Assembly (NCBI RefSeq): GCF_000336815.1
Contig: NZ_AOLG01000008.1
Span: forward strand, 225,336-289,335
Direction of reading: 5' to 3'
Source: Haloferax prahovense DSM 18310
GTDB lineage: Archaea; Halobacteriota; Halobacteria; Halobacteriales; Haloferacaceae
Length of the DNA: 64,000 bases
Positions 18,291 to 27,415 of the stretch are shown here, one piece after another. How positions within the stretch are numbered: the first letter of the stretch is position 1; each line of letters begins with the position of its first letter. The notes below the pieces were generated by a model. That model was not told the origin of the DNA. It saw nothing but the letters and a program-made list of their open reading frames with translations, and searched no databases. The position numbers and the translations under genes were made by a program.

Positions 18291-19064
18291 ATGGCGCGCA
18301 AGGACCACTACTACAACAAGGCCAAACAGGAGGGCTACCGCGCCCGCTCGGCCTACAAGCTGAAACAACTCGACGGGGACGCGGGGCTGTTCGGCCCCGG
18401 TAACACCGTCGTCGACCTCGGTGCCGCCCCGGGCGGGTGGCTGCAGGTCGCCTCCGAGGCGGTCGGCGACCACGGCAAGGTCGTCGGCGTCGACCTCCAG
18501 CGAATCCGCGGCATCGACCGCGACAACGTTCAGACGATTCGCGGCGACATGACCGAAGACGAGACGAAAGAGGAGCTGACGGCCGTCATCGGCGAGCGCG
18601 GGGCCGACGCCGTCGTCTCCGACATGGCGCCGAACATGACCGGCGAGTACTCGCTGGACCACGCTCGCTCCGTCTACCTCGCCCGGCAGGCGTTCGAGGT
18701 CGCACAGGAACTGCTGGCGACCGGCGGCGACCTCGCCGTGAAGGTGTTCGACGGCCCGGACGTCGCGGACCTCCGCGCCGACATGGAACGGGAGTTCCAG
18801 TACGTCCGGTCGATGCGGCCCGACGCCTCCCGCGACAGCTCCTCAGAGCAGTACCTCGTCGGCAAGCACTTCCTCACCGCCCCGGTCCGCAAGGGCGACG
18901 AGATCGAGGTCGAAATCGTCGACGTGGGCAGCGAGGGCGACGGCATCGCCAAGGTCGAGGACTTCACGCTCTTCGTCTCCGGGACGGAGGCGGGCGACAC
19001 CCCGACGGTCCGCGTCACCGACGTGAAGCCGCGGTTCGCCTTCGCCGAGCCGATAGACGACTGA
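18291..19064 (+). CDS. rlmE: 23S rRNA 2'-O-methyltransferase RlmE/FtsJ with TRAM domain
   Basis: 257 residues. SAM-dependent methylation of a ribose in 23S rRNA of the assembling large subunit. The N-terminus (KDHYYNKAKQEGYRARSAYKL) carries the catalytic lysine; VVDLGAAPGGWLQVA is the SAM loop; DMAPNMTG and LAVKVFDG hold the remaining K-D-K-E residues. The last 60 residues (VRKGDEIEVEIVDVGSEGDG) form a TRAM RNA-binding domain, an extension usual in haloarchaeal homologues but absent from bacterial FtsJ. Confidence 0.95.
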   Translation: MARKDHYYNKAKQEGYRARSAYKLKQLDGDAGLFGPGNTVVDLGAAPGGWLQVASEAVGDHGKVVGVDLQRIRGIDRDNVQTIRGDMTEDETKEELTAVIGERGADAVVSDMAPNMTGEYSLDHARSVYLARQAFEVAQELLATGGDLAVKVFDGPDVADLRADMEREFQYVRSMRPDASRDSSSEQYLVGKHFLTAPVRKGDEIEVEIVDVGSEGDGIAKVEDFTLFVSGTEAGDTPTVRVTDVKPRFAFAEPIDD

Positions 19065-19192
19065 GCGCGCCGATTTCACGCTCATCGCGCCTGCGCGCCC
19101 CCGTATCGACGGCTCCGCGTGTTCCGTCCGATTTGTGCCTCACTTCGGGCAAAAATTATTATCCATTGACACAATTCTGTTCGTGAGTCCCC

Positions 19193-19594
19193 ATGTCAGC
19201 AGACACCACGACCGCCGAGTCGCGACCGCTGTTCACCGGCCTCCCGTCGGGTATCGCCCCGTACGTCGCTCTCGTCGGGGCGCTGGCCTCGACGTACGTC
19301 CACCTATCGATGGCCCCGATGTTGCTCCAGTTCGACCAGACGCAGGCGGTGCTGTTCGTCCTCGCGGGCGTCGGCTTCCTCGCGGGCACCGCCGTCTACC
19401 TGAGTAAGTTCTGGCGGCGCGAGTTCTACCTCGTCGCCATCGCGTTCGCGCTCGCCCAAATCGTCGCCTGGGTCGCCATGAGCGGGCGGGTCAGCGACAT
19501 GGCGATTCTCTCGAAGGGCGGCGAGACCGTTTTCGCCGTCGCGGCGGCGTACCTCTACCTGAACGACCCGTCGGACACTGACGCGGCGGCCTGA
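19193..19594 (+). CDS. Four-helix membrane protein, unknown
   Basis: 133 residues with a polar 20-residue start and four membrane segments (about 23-41, 50-72, 77-98 and 107-123). No motif gives a function. The upstream AT-rich run AAAAATTATTATCC (19151-19164) is a strong promoter about 30-40 bases before the ATG, which suggests good expression. Confidence 0.75.
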   Translation: MSADTTTAESRPLFTGLPSGIAPYVALVGALASTYVHLSMAPMLLQFDQTQAVLFVLAGVGFLAGTAVYLSKFWRREFYLVAIAFALAQIVAWVAMSGRVSDMAILSKGGETVFAVAAAYLYLNDPSDTDAAA

Positions 19595-19654
19595 GCGCGC
19601 GCTATCGCTCTCGCCGGCCCCGCGTCCCAGCGTCTCGTCGCCCCGCCGTCTTTC

Positions 19655-19831
19655 TCAGTCGTACACCACGAGGTCGAGCCGGAGGCCCGTCCGGCATCCC
19701 TTCCAGCCGCCGCGGCAGGCTCCGGTGGCGAGGATGTCGCCGAACGACGTGTACGTCCCGCAGTTCGGACAGCGAACCCCCATCTCCATCCCGTCCCGCT
19801 CGGTGAGCCTGTGGCGGTGCTCGTCGGCCAT
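19655..19831 (-). CDS. 58-residue zinc-finger protein
   Basis: A short frame from the ATG at 19831. It has CPNCG at residues 21-25 and two more cysteines at 39 and 46 (GACRGGWKGC), so a four-cysteine zinc site is likely. Small CPxCG-type zinc proteins are abundant in haloarchaea, and several are known to affect growth or stress responses. The function of this one is unknown. It follows the transporter gene on the same strand by about 55 bases. Confidence 0.72.
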   Translation of the reverse strand: MADEHRHRLTERDGMEMGVRCPNCGTYTSFGDILATGACRGGWKGCRTGLRLDLVVYD

Positions 19832-19886
19832 ACGTCGTGTGGTATGCTACCAAAAGAGATAAGCCGTCCGTCGTCCCGAGAACGCC

Positions 19887-20606
19887 TCAGTCCGCGACCC
19901 AGCCGTCGGCCGCGGACTCGTCGTCGTCGCGCAGGAGCGCGACGGTCCCGTAGACGAACGGGGTGTCCACGACTGCGATGAGGAGTTTCAGGAGGTACTG
20001 ACCGACGGCGAGGCCGACGAGAACGTTCCACGGAAGCACGTCGCCGATGCCGAGGACCGTCGGCGCGACGTAGAACGCGACGCCGACGAAGATGACCGTG
20101 TCGATGGCCTGACTCGTCGCCGTCGAGACGATGTTGCGGAGCCAGAGGAACGCGCCGTCGGTCATGTCGCGGATGCCGTGGAAGACGACGACGTCCCAGT
20201 TCTGGCTCACGAGGTATGCCAGCAGGCTCCCGGCGACGACGTTCGTCCCCGACGACAGCACCGTGGCGAACTGCTCGGCGAACTCGGGGTTCGCGGCGGG
20301 CGCGGCGATGGTGCTCCAGACGAGTCCGAGGAGGACGAAGTTCATGACGAAGCCGACGTTCACCATGACCTGCGCCGCCCGGCGACCGTACAGTTCGGAG
20401 TAGCAGTCGGACGCGAAGAAGGTGAGCGCGTACGCCAGCGCCGCCCCCGGCATCAGGATGGCCGCGCCGACGTACGGGAGTTCGCCGATTGCGGCCGGCA
20501 GGGGAATCGCGAGCAGTTTCGACGCCGTCAACTGCGCCGTCGTCAGCGCGGTGACGAACAGGCCGACGAGCGCGACTTGCCCGACGGCCGACCGCCCCTC
20601 ACTCAT
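19887..20606 (-). CDS. Queuosine-precursor transporter (YhhQ/VUT family)
   Basis: 239 residues with about six membrane helices. Family features: TASKLLAIPLP near the first helix, FFASDCYSELYGRRAAQVMVN, and RNIVSTATSQAIDTVIFV near the C-terminal half. Members take up 7-deazaguanine precursors; in archaea these would feed archaeosine or queuosine-like tRNA modification. The start overlaps the stop of the upstream ribbon-helix-helix gene by 8 bases, so they form an operon. Confidence 0.88.
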   Translation of the reverse strand: MSEGRSAVGQVALVGLFVTALTTAQLTASKLLAIPLPAAIGELPYVGAAILMPGAALAYALTFFASDCYSELYGRRAAQVMVNVGFVMNFVLLGLVWSTIAAPAANPEFAEQFATVLSSGTNVVAGSLLAYLVSQNWDVVVFHGIRDMTDGAFLWLRNIVSTATSQAIDTVIFVGVAFYVAPTVLGIGDVLPWNVLVGLAVGQYLLKLLIAVVDTPFVYGTVALLRDDDESAADGWVAD

Positions 20607-20775
20607 CTTCGACGAGGCGATTGTGTCGGTCGTCTATCTCGTCGAGGATGTCGAGCGTCTTCCGGATGGACGCCCGAACCGCATCGCTCCGGTTCACGAA
20701 CTTCTTGTCGTCGCCGACGTGCTCGTCCAAGTCCGCGAGCAGTTCGTCGGGAATCTCGACGCTTATCTTGGCCAT
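20599..20775 (-). CDS. Ribbon-helix-helix (CopG-like) regulator
   Basis: 58 residues: strand AKISVEIPDELLADL, then helices through NRSDAVRASIRKTLDILDEI, the ribbon-helix-helix fold in full. Such proteins are dimeric DNA-binding repressors or antitoxins. No toxin is adjacent; instead the stop overlaps the start of the YhhQ transporter by 8 bases, so it is probably the autoregulator of that operon. Too short for ordinary gene finders with a 60-residue limit. Confidence 0.8.
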   Translation of the reverse strand: MAKISVEIPDELLADLDEHVGDDKKFVNRSDAVRASIRKTLDILDEIDDRHNRLVEDE

Positions 20776-20887
20776 ACTCTGCGATTCTCACGAGAATACT
20801 TAACGCCTTTTCAACGGTCTCAACGGCGATATTTGGCGCGTTTTTCGGGTCGGCGAGTCGGCGCGCCGGTCGCTGTGGTACCGGTCT

Positions 20888-23044
20888 TCACTCCGCTGCG
20901 CCGCGGGCGGGCGAGAGATCGCGCCGGCCGCCGACCGTCAGCACGAACAGGATGCCGAGACCGACGCCGTAGGCGGCCATCAGCGGGAGCGTTACCATGA
21001 ACATCGTCGTGATGCTCGCGGGGGTGAACACCGCCGAGATGGCGAGGATGAACACCGTGACCTCGCGCCAGCGCTTCCGCATCATGCGGTAGCTGATGCC
21101 GGCGGTGTTGAGAAGCACCATCAGGATGGGGATGTCGGCGAGGAGGCCGATACCCGCGGTGGTGAAGAAGATGAGCCAGAAGAAGTTGGTGATGCGGTAG
21201 GAGATTATCATGTTCGCCGCGATGGCGTCCTCGACGAGGAACGTGATGACCGTCGGCGCGACGTAGCTGTAGCCGAGCGCGAAGCCGCCGAGGAGGCCGC
21301 CGACGAGCGCGCCGGTCCACAGGAAGACGGTCCGACGGCGCTTGCGGATGATGTTGCGTTCCCGGAGCGCGGGCCACGCGAAGTACGCGACGAGCGGCAG
21401 GGTCGCCAGCACGGCCAGAATCGTCGAGAACTTCACCTCGAAGATGAGCGCCTCCATCGGGTGGAGCGCGACGACGTTGAGGACTTCTTCCGGCGTCACC
21501 GCGGCGGGTAGTCGGCCGAGGAAGTCCTCGTAGACGTCCCTGATGCCGCCCGTGTAGAGCCAGCCGAACGTCGACGCGAGGACGAGCATGAACCAGCCGA
21601 CGACCCAGAACGCCCGCGAGGTGACGGAGTCGACGATGAACGCGATGTCGGTGTAGTAGCCGCCGATATCGTCCTCGTCGGTCTCGCCTCCGGTCAGTTC
21701 GGAGAAGAACGCGCCGCCCGCGCGGGTCGTCCGGTCTTCGAGTTCGCCCGGTTCGTCTTCGGCCGCGGCCGCCTCGGCTTCGCGGTCCGCTTCGGCCTCG
21801 TCGAACCGGTCGATGAGGGCCTGCGCTTTGGCCTTGTCGCCGTCGTCGATGGCGGCTGACGCGAGGCTCATAATCTCGTCTTCGTCGCGGTCGGCGAAGA
21901 CCTCGGGCGGCGCGGCGCGGACGCCCGCCACGTCGAGCGCGGAGAGGTCGAGCTTCGAGGGGTCGCCGACGCCGACTTCGGTCCGTTCGAGCCGCTCGAT
22001 GTCGCGGTAGACGAGGTAGGCGAGGCCGAACGCCAGGCCGACGACGCCGCCGGCGACGACGAACGCGCCCAGCACGAGCCCCGAACCGGGGTCGAGGAAC
22101 ACGTAGTCGCTTCCGACCGCGGCGAGTCCGTCGTTGACGAGACCGACGCCGCCGTACTCGTAGAAGGCGTAGACGAGGAGGCCGCCGACGACGCCGACGC
22201 CCGCGAGGAGGTTCCAGTGGTGAGTCGCCGTCGCCTTGACGTCCATCTTCTCGCTGCCGCGTTTGGCCGTGACGACCACGCGGGCGAGATAGAGGCTGAA
22301 GGCGTACAGCGTGATGACGGGTACCGCCCACATGATTTGGGTGAACGGGTCCGGCGGGGTGAACAGCGCGCCGAACGCGAAGATGCCGACGACGGCGTGC
22401 CGCCACTTGTCGCGGAACAGTTCGTAAGGGACGATTTCGGCGTAGGAGAGCGCGGTCATCGCGAGCGGAAGCTGGCTCGCGAGGCCGAACGAGAGCGTGA
22501 GCAGGAAGATAAACTGCGCCCACTTCACGATGGAGTAACTCGGCGTGAAGCCGGCCGACAGCGCGTTCTGCGCGAGGAACGCGAACGTGAACGGGAAGAA
22601 GACGAAGTAGCCGTAGGCGACGCCCGCGGCGAACAGCACGACCATCGTCAGCCCGATGAGCGCGAGTTTCCACGGCGCGACGGGCGATTTCGGCCACGCG
22701 CCGCGGGCTTTCAGCGCGTCCCGCGAGACGTAGATGAACGGCGGGAGTGCGAAGAGAACCCCTACGACGAGTCCGATTTTCGCCTGCAGGAGAATGACGT
22801 CGAACGGCGTCTGGGCGATGATGCTGACGTCGCCGGCGATGCTGGCGTCCATCTGTGCCTTGGTCACGCCCCGGAAGAACTCCCAGACGTAGAGTCGGAG
22901 CGCGTAGAACGTTCCGAGGAACCCGACGAGGAAGACGATGAAGACCTTCTGGAGGTCTTTTTGCGCCGCTCGGAGCATCGCACCGGCGGTCTCGCGGCCC
23001 GCCGCGATGGTCTGTTGGGTGTCCTCGTCGAGGGCGCTGGACAT
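20888..23044 (-). CDS. tatCt: Double-domain twin-arginine translocase TatCt
   Basis: 718 residues: two TatC domains fused, a form confined to haloarchaea, with about 14 membrane helices. Domain 1 covers residues about 25-265 (QAKIGLVVGVLFALPPFIY, YGYFVFFPFTF); domain 2 covers about 470-700 (MEALIFEVKFSTILAVLATLP). An acidic linker near residues 380-455 (EAEADREAEAAAAEDE) lies between them, with extra helices. TatC binds twin-arginine signal peptides of folded proteins. Divergent from tatCo with 130 bases between starts. Confidence 0.94.
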   Translation of the reverse strand: MSSALDEDTQQTIAAGRETAGAMLRAAQKDLQKVFIVFLVGFLGTFYALRLYVWEFFRGVTKAQMDASIAGDVSIIAQTPFDVILLQAKIGLVVGVLFALPPFIYVSRDALKARGAWPKSPVAPWKLALIGLTMVVLFAAGVAYGYFVFFPFTFAFLAQNALSAGFTPSYSIVKWAQFIFLLTLSFGLASQLPLAMTALSYAEIVPYELFRDKWRHAVVGIFAFGALFTPPDPFTQIMWAVPVITLYAFSLYLARVVVTAKRGSEKMDVKATATHHWNLLAGVGVVGGLLVYAFYEYGGVGLVNDGLAAVGSDYVFLDPGSGLVLGAFVVAGGVVGLAFGLAYLVYRDIERLERTEVGVGDPSKLDLSALDVAGVRAAPPEVFADRDEDEIMSLASAAIDDGDKAKAQALIDRFDEAEADREAEAAAAEDEPGELEDRTTRAGGAFFSELTGGETDEDDIGGYYTDIAFIVDSVTSRAFWVVGWFMLVLASTFGWLYTGGIRDVYEDFLGRLPAAVTPEEVLNVVALHPMEALIFEVKFSTILAVLATLPLVAYFAWPALRERNIIRKRRRTVFLWTGALVGGLLGGFALGYSYVAPTVITFLVEDAIAANMIISYRITNFFWLIFFTTAGIGLLADIPILMVLLNTAGISYRMMRKRWREVTVFILAISAVFTPASITTMFMVTLPLMAAYGVGLGILFVLTVGGRRDLSPARGAAE

Positions 23045-23174
23045 ACGTACGTGGCGAAAGCAGTCTGGCGGTTATCAATCTTTTTCACCGCGGGCGTGAT
23101 TTCGGCTCCCTCGACGCGCCTCCTCGGCGCGATGCGAAAAGACCTATAACTGGCCGGAAGCGTAGGACACCTGA

Positions 23175-24635
23175 ATGGCGGACGAGGAGCGCGACACAGG
23201 GCTCTCTGCGGCCGACGACGAGACGGACGCCTCGGACGACGCCGACCAGCGCTCGTCCGACGAGTCTGACGACGACGGGTCTTCGTCGTCTGACGGTCCG
23301 GTTTACGGTCGAGTCACCCCGCGAGACGAGACCGTTACCGACGGGTCTGCCGACGACGCTTCCGACGACGCCGATACCGACGAGACGGAAGACGACGCCG
23401 GCGACGCCGACACTGATGCGGCTCCCGAAGAGGACGCGGACGATTCTGCTTCCGAAGAGGACGCGGACGATTCTGCTTCCGAAGAGGACGCGGACGATTC
23501 CGATTCGGATGACGGCGTCGAGGACTCCGACGCTGATGCCGATTTTTCCGGAAGTACCGGTGATAGCGACGATGCCGACAACTCCGACGACGAACCGCGT
23601 CTCCTCGCCGACGACGAACACACCTCGCACGTGCCCGAGGGGACGTACGACGATTCGAGCGACGAGTCGTCCGACGACGCCGGACCGGACGCGGCGGCCG
23701 ACGGCGCGAGCCCGGCGCTGACCGGCGAGGACGAGGTGGGCGGCGTGGCTCCGTCGTCCGTCTCCGTCGAGGACGCCGACTTCGACGACCCTGAGTTCGA
23801 GGGCGACGACTTCGACGACGAAGACGTTGGTGGCCTCGTCGGCGAGGCACCCGAGAGCGACCAGGAGATGCCGCTGACCGCCCACATCGAGGAGATGATT
23901 CGCCGGTTGGCGGTCGTCCTCGGCGTCGCCGGCGCGATTACGCTCGTGCTCTTCCCCGGCGCGGACATCCTCAACGCGCTCGTCGACACGCAGGCCGCCT
24001 TCGGCATCCACATCCCGAGCGCGACCGACGTTATCAACTTCCTCTGGAACTCCCACATCCCCGGCGCGGACACCATCGTGGACCGCCGGCCGCGGCTCTA
24101 CGGTCCGCTCGAACTCATCCTCACCAAACTGAAGGTCGCCGGCCTCGCCGGCACCGTCATCGGCCTCCCCGTGTTCGTCTACGAGACGTACCTGTTCATG
24201 CGCCCCGGCCTCTACCCGAAAGAGCGCAAGTACTACCTCGCGGCCGTGCCGACGAGCCTCATCCTCGCGCTCGTCGGCGTCCTGTTCGCGCACTTCGTGG
24301 TGCTCCCGGCCATCTTCGCGTACTTCACCTCCTACACCGAGGGGACGGCGGTCGTCGCGTTCGGCCTCAAAGAGACGTTCAACCTCATCCTCATCCTGAT
24401 GGGCTACATGGCGGTCGTCTTCCAGATTCCGCTGTTCGTGGAACTGGCCATCATGATGAACCTCGTCACTCGGCAGTGGCTCGAAGACCGCCGTCTGCTG
24501 TTTTGGGGCGCGTTCCTCGGCCTCGCGTTCCTCGTCAGCCCCGACCCGACGGGGATGGCACCCATCATCATCGGCGCCACGATGATTGTCCTGTTCGAGG
24601 GGACGCTCGCGGTCTTGCGTTGGACCGGAAACTGA
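23175..24635 (+). CDS. tatCo: Twin-arginine translocase TatCo with long acidic N-terminal extension
   Basis: 486 residues. Residues 1-231 are a disordered Asp/Glu/Ser-rich extension; the TatC core starts at MPLTAHIEEMIRRL (residue 232) and has six membrane helices. Core motifs: the first-loop region with SHIPGADTIVDRRPR, VIGLPVFVYETYLFMRPGLYPKERKYY, and ELAIMMNLVTR. Bacterial TatC is about 250 residues, so the extension doubles the protein. It carries a 27-base repeat. A CCTATAAC box lies about 25 bases upstream of the ATG. Confidence 0.94.
   Translation: MADEERDTGLSAADDETDASDDADQRSSDESDDDGSSSSDGPVYGRVTPRDETVTDGSADDASDDADTDETEDDAGDADTDAAPEEDADDSASEEDADDSASEEDADDSDSDDGVEDSDADADFSGSTGDSDDADNSDDEPRLLADDEHTSHVPEGTYDDSSDESSDDAGPDAAADGASPALTGEDEVGGVAPSSVSVEDADFDDPEFEGDDFDDEDVGGLVGEAPESDQEMPLTAHIEEMIRRLAVVLGVAGAITLVLFPGADILNALVDTQAAFGIHIPSATDVINFLWNSHIPGADTIVDRRPRLYGPLELILTKLKVAGLAGTVIGLPVFVYETYLFMRPGLYPKERKYYLAAVPTSLILALVGVLFAHFVVLPAIFAYFTSYTEGTAVVAFGLKETFNLILILMGYMAVVFQIPLFVELAIMMNLVTRQWLEDRRLLFWGAFLGLAFLVSPDPTGMAPIIIGATMIVLFEGTLAVLRWTGN
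23427..23507 (+). repeat. 27-base tandem repeat coding for EEDADDSAS
   Basis: Two perfect 27-base units (23427-23453 and 23454-23480) and a third that matches for its first 20 bases. They lie inside the acidic extension of TatCo and keep frame. The identity at wobble positions shows recent duplication by slippage or recombination, so copy number may differ between strains. Confidence 0.9.
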
Positions 24636-24755
24636 CACCGGTCTGCCCTTCGTTTCTTCCTCGTTCCTTCCTCGTTCCTCCGCCAGTTCTCTCCGTTTCT
24701 GCCGAACGCTGACCGGTCAGAAGACCTATTTCAAAATGGTTAGAAAACACACACG

Positions 24756-25079
24756 ATGGCCGACCTCATCGCCCTGTCGGTGGTCGCCCTCCCGCTCTGG
24801 TTCGTCGTGAGCGTCTGGGCCGGCATCGACGCGACCAGACACAGTTCGCACAACGCCTTCCTCTGGGGCCTCTCGGTGTTCGTCGGGGGGATTCTGGGCT
24901 TGGCGCTGTACCTCAACCTCGGGCGCGACGAACCCGGGATGGGCCGCGGCACGCCCGGTCATTCGGGGTCGCCGAACGGCGTCCCGTCCGCCCGCACCGA
25001 GACCGTCTCCTGTCCAAACTGCCACTCGCTGGAGGAAGCCGACCGGGACACCTGCCGTTTCTGCGGCGAGTCGCTGTAA
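24756..25079 (+). CDS. Two-helix membrane protein with C-terminal zinc ribbon
   Basis: 107 residues: two membrane helices (about 3-23 and 36-53), a glycine-rich polar linker, then a zinc ribbon CPNCHSLEEADRDTCRFCG at the C-terminus. The four cysteines form a CxxC...CxxC site facing the cytoplasm by charge rules. This architecture is widespread in haloarchaea without known function. An upstream AT-rich box (ACCTATTTCAAAATGG, 24724-24739) is the likely promoter. Confidence 0.75.
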   Translation: MADLIALSVVALPLWFVVSVWAGIDATRHSSHNAFLWGLSVFVGGILGLALYLNLGRDEPGMGRGTPGHSGSPNGVPSARTETVSCPNCHSLEEADRDTCRFCGESL

Positions 25080-25109
25080 CGCGTCGAACATCCCGGAGAG
25101 CGCGAGGAA

Positions 25110-25592
25110 TCACGCCGCGTTCGAGGACTCCGTACCCTCTCGCTCCTCGGCCGCGACCGCTCCCTCGACGCGCGTCTTCAGCCCCTCGTTCATGGCGACG
25201 AACCCCGCCCGGGTCTGCTCGCCGACGAACCGCAACAGGAGTCCGGCGAAGACGCCGGAGAACGTCTCCGCGTGCTCGAAGCGCGTGCGCTCGCCGCCGT
25301 CGAGCGGTTCGAGGCGGAACCGGTGTTCGCCGTCGAACAGCCCCGGGAAGACGAGGTGGCCGAGCCAGCGCAGTTCGCGGTGGTTCTCGCAGCGGACCAC
25401 GTCGGGTTCGAACTCCGACTCGCGGCCGCCCGGCGGCCGCAGGTGGACGGTGAGCGTCGCGCCCTCGTTCGGTCGCCCGGCGATTCGCATGAACGGGTTC
25501 CACTCGGGGTAGCGGTCGAAGTCGACGAGGGTTTCCCACACCCGTTCAGGTGGGGCGTCTATCTCGATGCTCGTCTCGATTTCGTGTGCCAT
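25110..25592 (-). CDS. SRPBCC (START-like) ligand-binding protein
   Basis: 160 residues. The typical opening TSIEIDAPPERVWETLVDFDRYPEWNPF and the C-terminal long helix (FVGEQTRAGFVAMNEGLKTRVE) define the polyketide-cyclase/START-like fold with a hydrophobic pocket. Ligand unknown; the family includes lipid carriers and stress proteins. Divergent from the phosphatase gene at 25667. Confidence 0.82.
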   Translation of the reverse strand: MAHEIETSIEIDAPPERVWETLVDFDRYPEWNPFMRIAGRPNEGATLTVHLRPPGGRESEFEPDVVRCENHRELRWLGHLVFPGLFDGEHRFRLEPLDGGERTRFEHAETFSGVFAGLLLRFVGEQTRAGFVAMNEGLKTRVEGAVAAEEREGTESSNAA

Positions 25593-25666
25593 ACCTAACA
25601 GTTGGCGCGCCGAGACCGTGAATCTCGCGCGGAACGTTCATTGCCGATGGGGAGAGAGACGGACGT

Positions 25667-26305
25667 ATGGCAACCCTCCTTCTCGCCAGACACGGCGAGA
25701 CGACGTGGAACCGCGCCGGGCGCGTACAGGGGTGGGCCCCCGTGTCGCTCACCGAGCGCGGCCGCGCGCAGGCCGACGCCCTCGCGCGCCACGTCGCGGA
25801 CTCCTACGAGGTCGACCGCCTCGTCTCCTCCGACATCGAACGCGCCCAAGAGACCGCCCGCCCCATCGCCCGCGAACTCGGCCTCGAACCCGTCCTCGAC
25901 TCCGCGTGGCGCGAGCGCGACGTGGGCTCGCTGCAGGGACTGGAGTTCGACGAACTCACCGACCGCTACCCGCAGTACGCCCTCTCGGCGGTCGGCACGC
26001 CCGCCGCCCGCGAGCGTCCGCCGAGCGGTGAGAGCCTCGTCGAGGTCCGCCGACGCGTCCTCAACGCCCACGAGGGGCTCGCTGACTCGCTCGACGCCGA
26101 CGAGACGGTGCTCGTCGTCAGCCACGGCGCGCCGATTCGGCTGTCGCTCGGTGAGGTGAAGGGCCTCGACATCGTCGAGGCGATGCTGTCGCAATCGCTC
26201 GACAACGGTGGCCTGTGTGAGTTCGAAGTCGAACTGAGCGACGACGGTGACGAACCGCCCATCCACGTCGTCGCCGAGAACGAGACGCGGTTTCTGACGA
26301 CGTAG
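25667..26305 (+). CDS. Histidine phosphatase (phosphoglycerate-mutase-like)
   Basis: 212 residues. The catalytic RHG motif is LLLARHGETTWNRAGR near the N-terminus; SSDIERAQETARPIA, WRERDVGSLQG and VVSHGAPIRL (second catalytic histidine) complete the active site. The proteins dephosphorylate sugar phosphates or other metabolites; some act as cofactor-dependent phosphoglycerate mutase. The size and the WRERDVGSLQG block fit a general phosphatase better than a glycolytic mutase. Confidence 0.88.
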   Translation: MATLLLARHGETTWNRAGRVQGWAPVSLTERGRAQADALARHVADSYEVDRLVSSDIERAQETARPIARELGLEPVLDSAWRERDVGSLQGLEFDELTDRYPQYALSAVGTPAARERPPSGESLVEVRRRVLNAHEGLADSLDADETVLVVSHGAPIRLSLGEVKGLDIVEAMLSQSLDNGGLCEFEVELSDDGDEPPIHVVAENETRFLTT

Positions 26306-26350
26306 GTCGGTTCGGCGGTCTGGTCCGAGTTTCTGACTGTTATCTCTCAG

Positions 26351-27238
26351 CTACTTCCGCATCGGGTAGTCCTGCGCGAACACGTCGTCCACGAGGAGGT
26401 CGTCGCCCGAGTCGGCGTCCGCCTCGGCCGCGGGGCTGACGCTTCCCGTCCGGTAGCCGTGGAGGTCGAGCGTGACGTGGTCGAAGCCGGCGTCCTTCAG
26501 GTGGTCGCGGGCGGCGCGGACGAAGTCGGCGTCGAGGGCGCGGTCGAGTTCATCCGGCGCGACCTCGATGCGGGCGAGGCCGTCGTGGTCGCGGACGCGG
26601 AACTGCTCGAAGCCCCACGTGCGCAGAATCGTCTCGGCGCGTTCGACCCGCGAGAGCCGCTCTTCGGTGACTTCGAGGCCGGTCGGAATCCGCGAGGAGA
26701 GACAGGCCATGGAGGGCTTGTCGGCGACCGACAGGTCGTACTCGTCGGCGATGGCGCGGACCTCCTCTTTCGTGATGTCGTGGGCGAGAAGCGGCGATAG
26801 CACCTCCAACTCCTCGACGGCGCGGAGGCCGGGGCGATGGCCCTCGCCGGGGTCCGAGGCGTTCGTCCCGTCGCAGACGGCTTCGATGCCGCGGTCGCGG
26901 GCGGCCTCGTACATCCGGCCGAGGCGCATCGTCCGGCAGTGGTAACACCGGTCGTCGTCGTTGGCGACGAAGTCGGGGTTGTCCAACTCGGAGAACTCGA
27001 CGGTCAGGTGTTCGATGCCGATTTCCTCGGCGACGCGCTTCGCGTCGTCCAACTCGGCGTCCGGGAGGGTCTCGCTTTTCGCGGTGCAGGCGACCGCGTT
27101 CTCGCCGAGCGCGTCGTGGGCGAGTGCGGCGACCACGCTGGAGTCCACGCCGCCCGAAAAGGCGATGAGGACGCTCTCGCGCTCCGCGAGCGCCTCGCGT
27201 ACTGCGTCGGCCTTCGCCGCGGTATCTCGCTCGCTCAT
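26351..27238 (-). CDS. larE: ATP-dependent sacrificial sulfur transferase LarE
   Basis: 295 residues. The PP-loop SGGVDSSVVA binds ATP; CYHCRTMRLGRM and KPSMACLSSRIPTG are LarE blocks. Cys179 in the latter matches the cysteine that gives up its sulphur in the Lactobacillus enzyme. LarE thiolates the pyridinium dicarboxylate made by LarB on the way to the nickel-pincer cofactor. LarB is present at 32269; LarC and the racemase LarA are not in the window. Confidence 0.9.
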   Translation of the reverse strand: MSERDTAAKADAVREALAERESVLIAFSGGVDSSVVAALAHDALGENAVACTAKSETLPDAELDDAKRVAEEIGIEHLTVEFSELDNPDFVANDDDRCYHCRTMRLGRMYEAARDRGIEAVCDGTNASDPGEGHRPGLRAVEELEVLSPLLAHDITKEEVRAIADEYDLSVADKPSMACLSSRIPTGLEVTEERLSRVERAETILRTWGFEQFRVRDHDGLARIEVAPDELDRALDADFVRAARDHLKDAGFDHVTLDLHGYRTGSVSPAAEADADSGDDLLVDDVFAQDYPMRK

Positions 27239-27415
27239 GGCCTCCCTTCCCGGCCGACGGTCAAAAGCCCCTCGTCCCCGGCGCGAACGACCGCGAAGGG
27301 CGCACGCGCCCCCGAATCGGACGAGACGAGCGCTCCCGCGGCGGCGCGACCGGCGCGTCGTCCCGGAGTCACCACCCCGCGACTTTTTGTCCTATGCCGC
27401 GATAGGTCCGGCCGA

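Noticed and set aside
20599-20775. Toxin-antitoxin system based on the ribbon-helix-helix protein
   Set aside because: The only coupled gene is a six-helix transporter; no toxin-like gene is adjacent.
23427-23507. Tandem 27-base units that could suggest a CRISPR array or satellite
   Set aside because: They are contiguous with no spacers, stay in frame and encode the acidic repeat EEDADDSAS inside TatCo.
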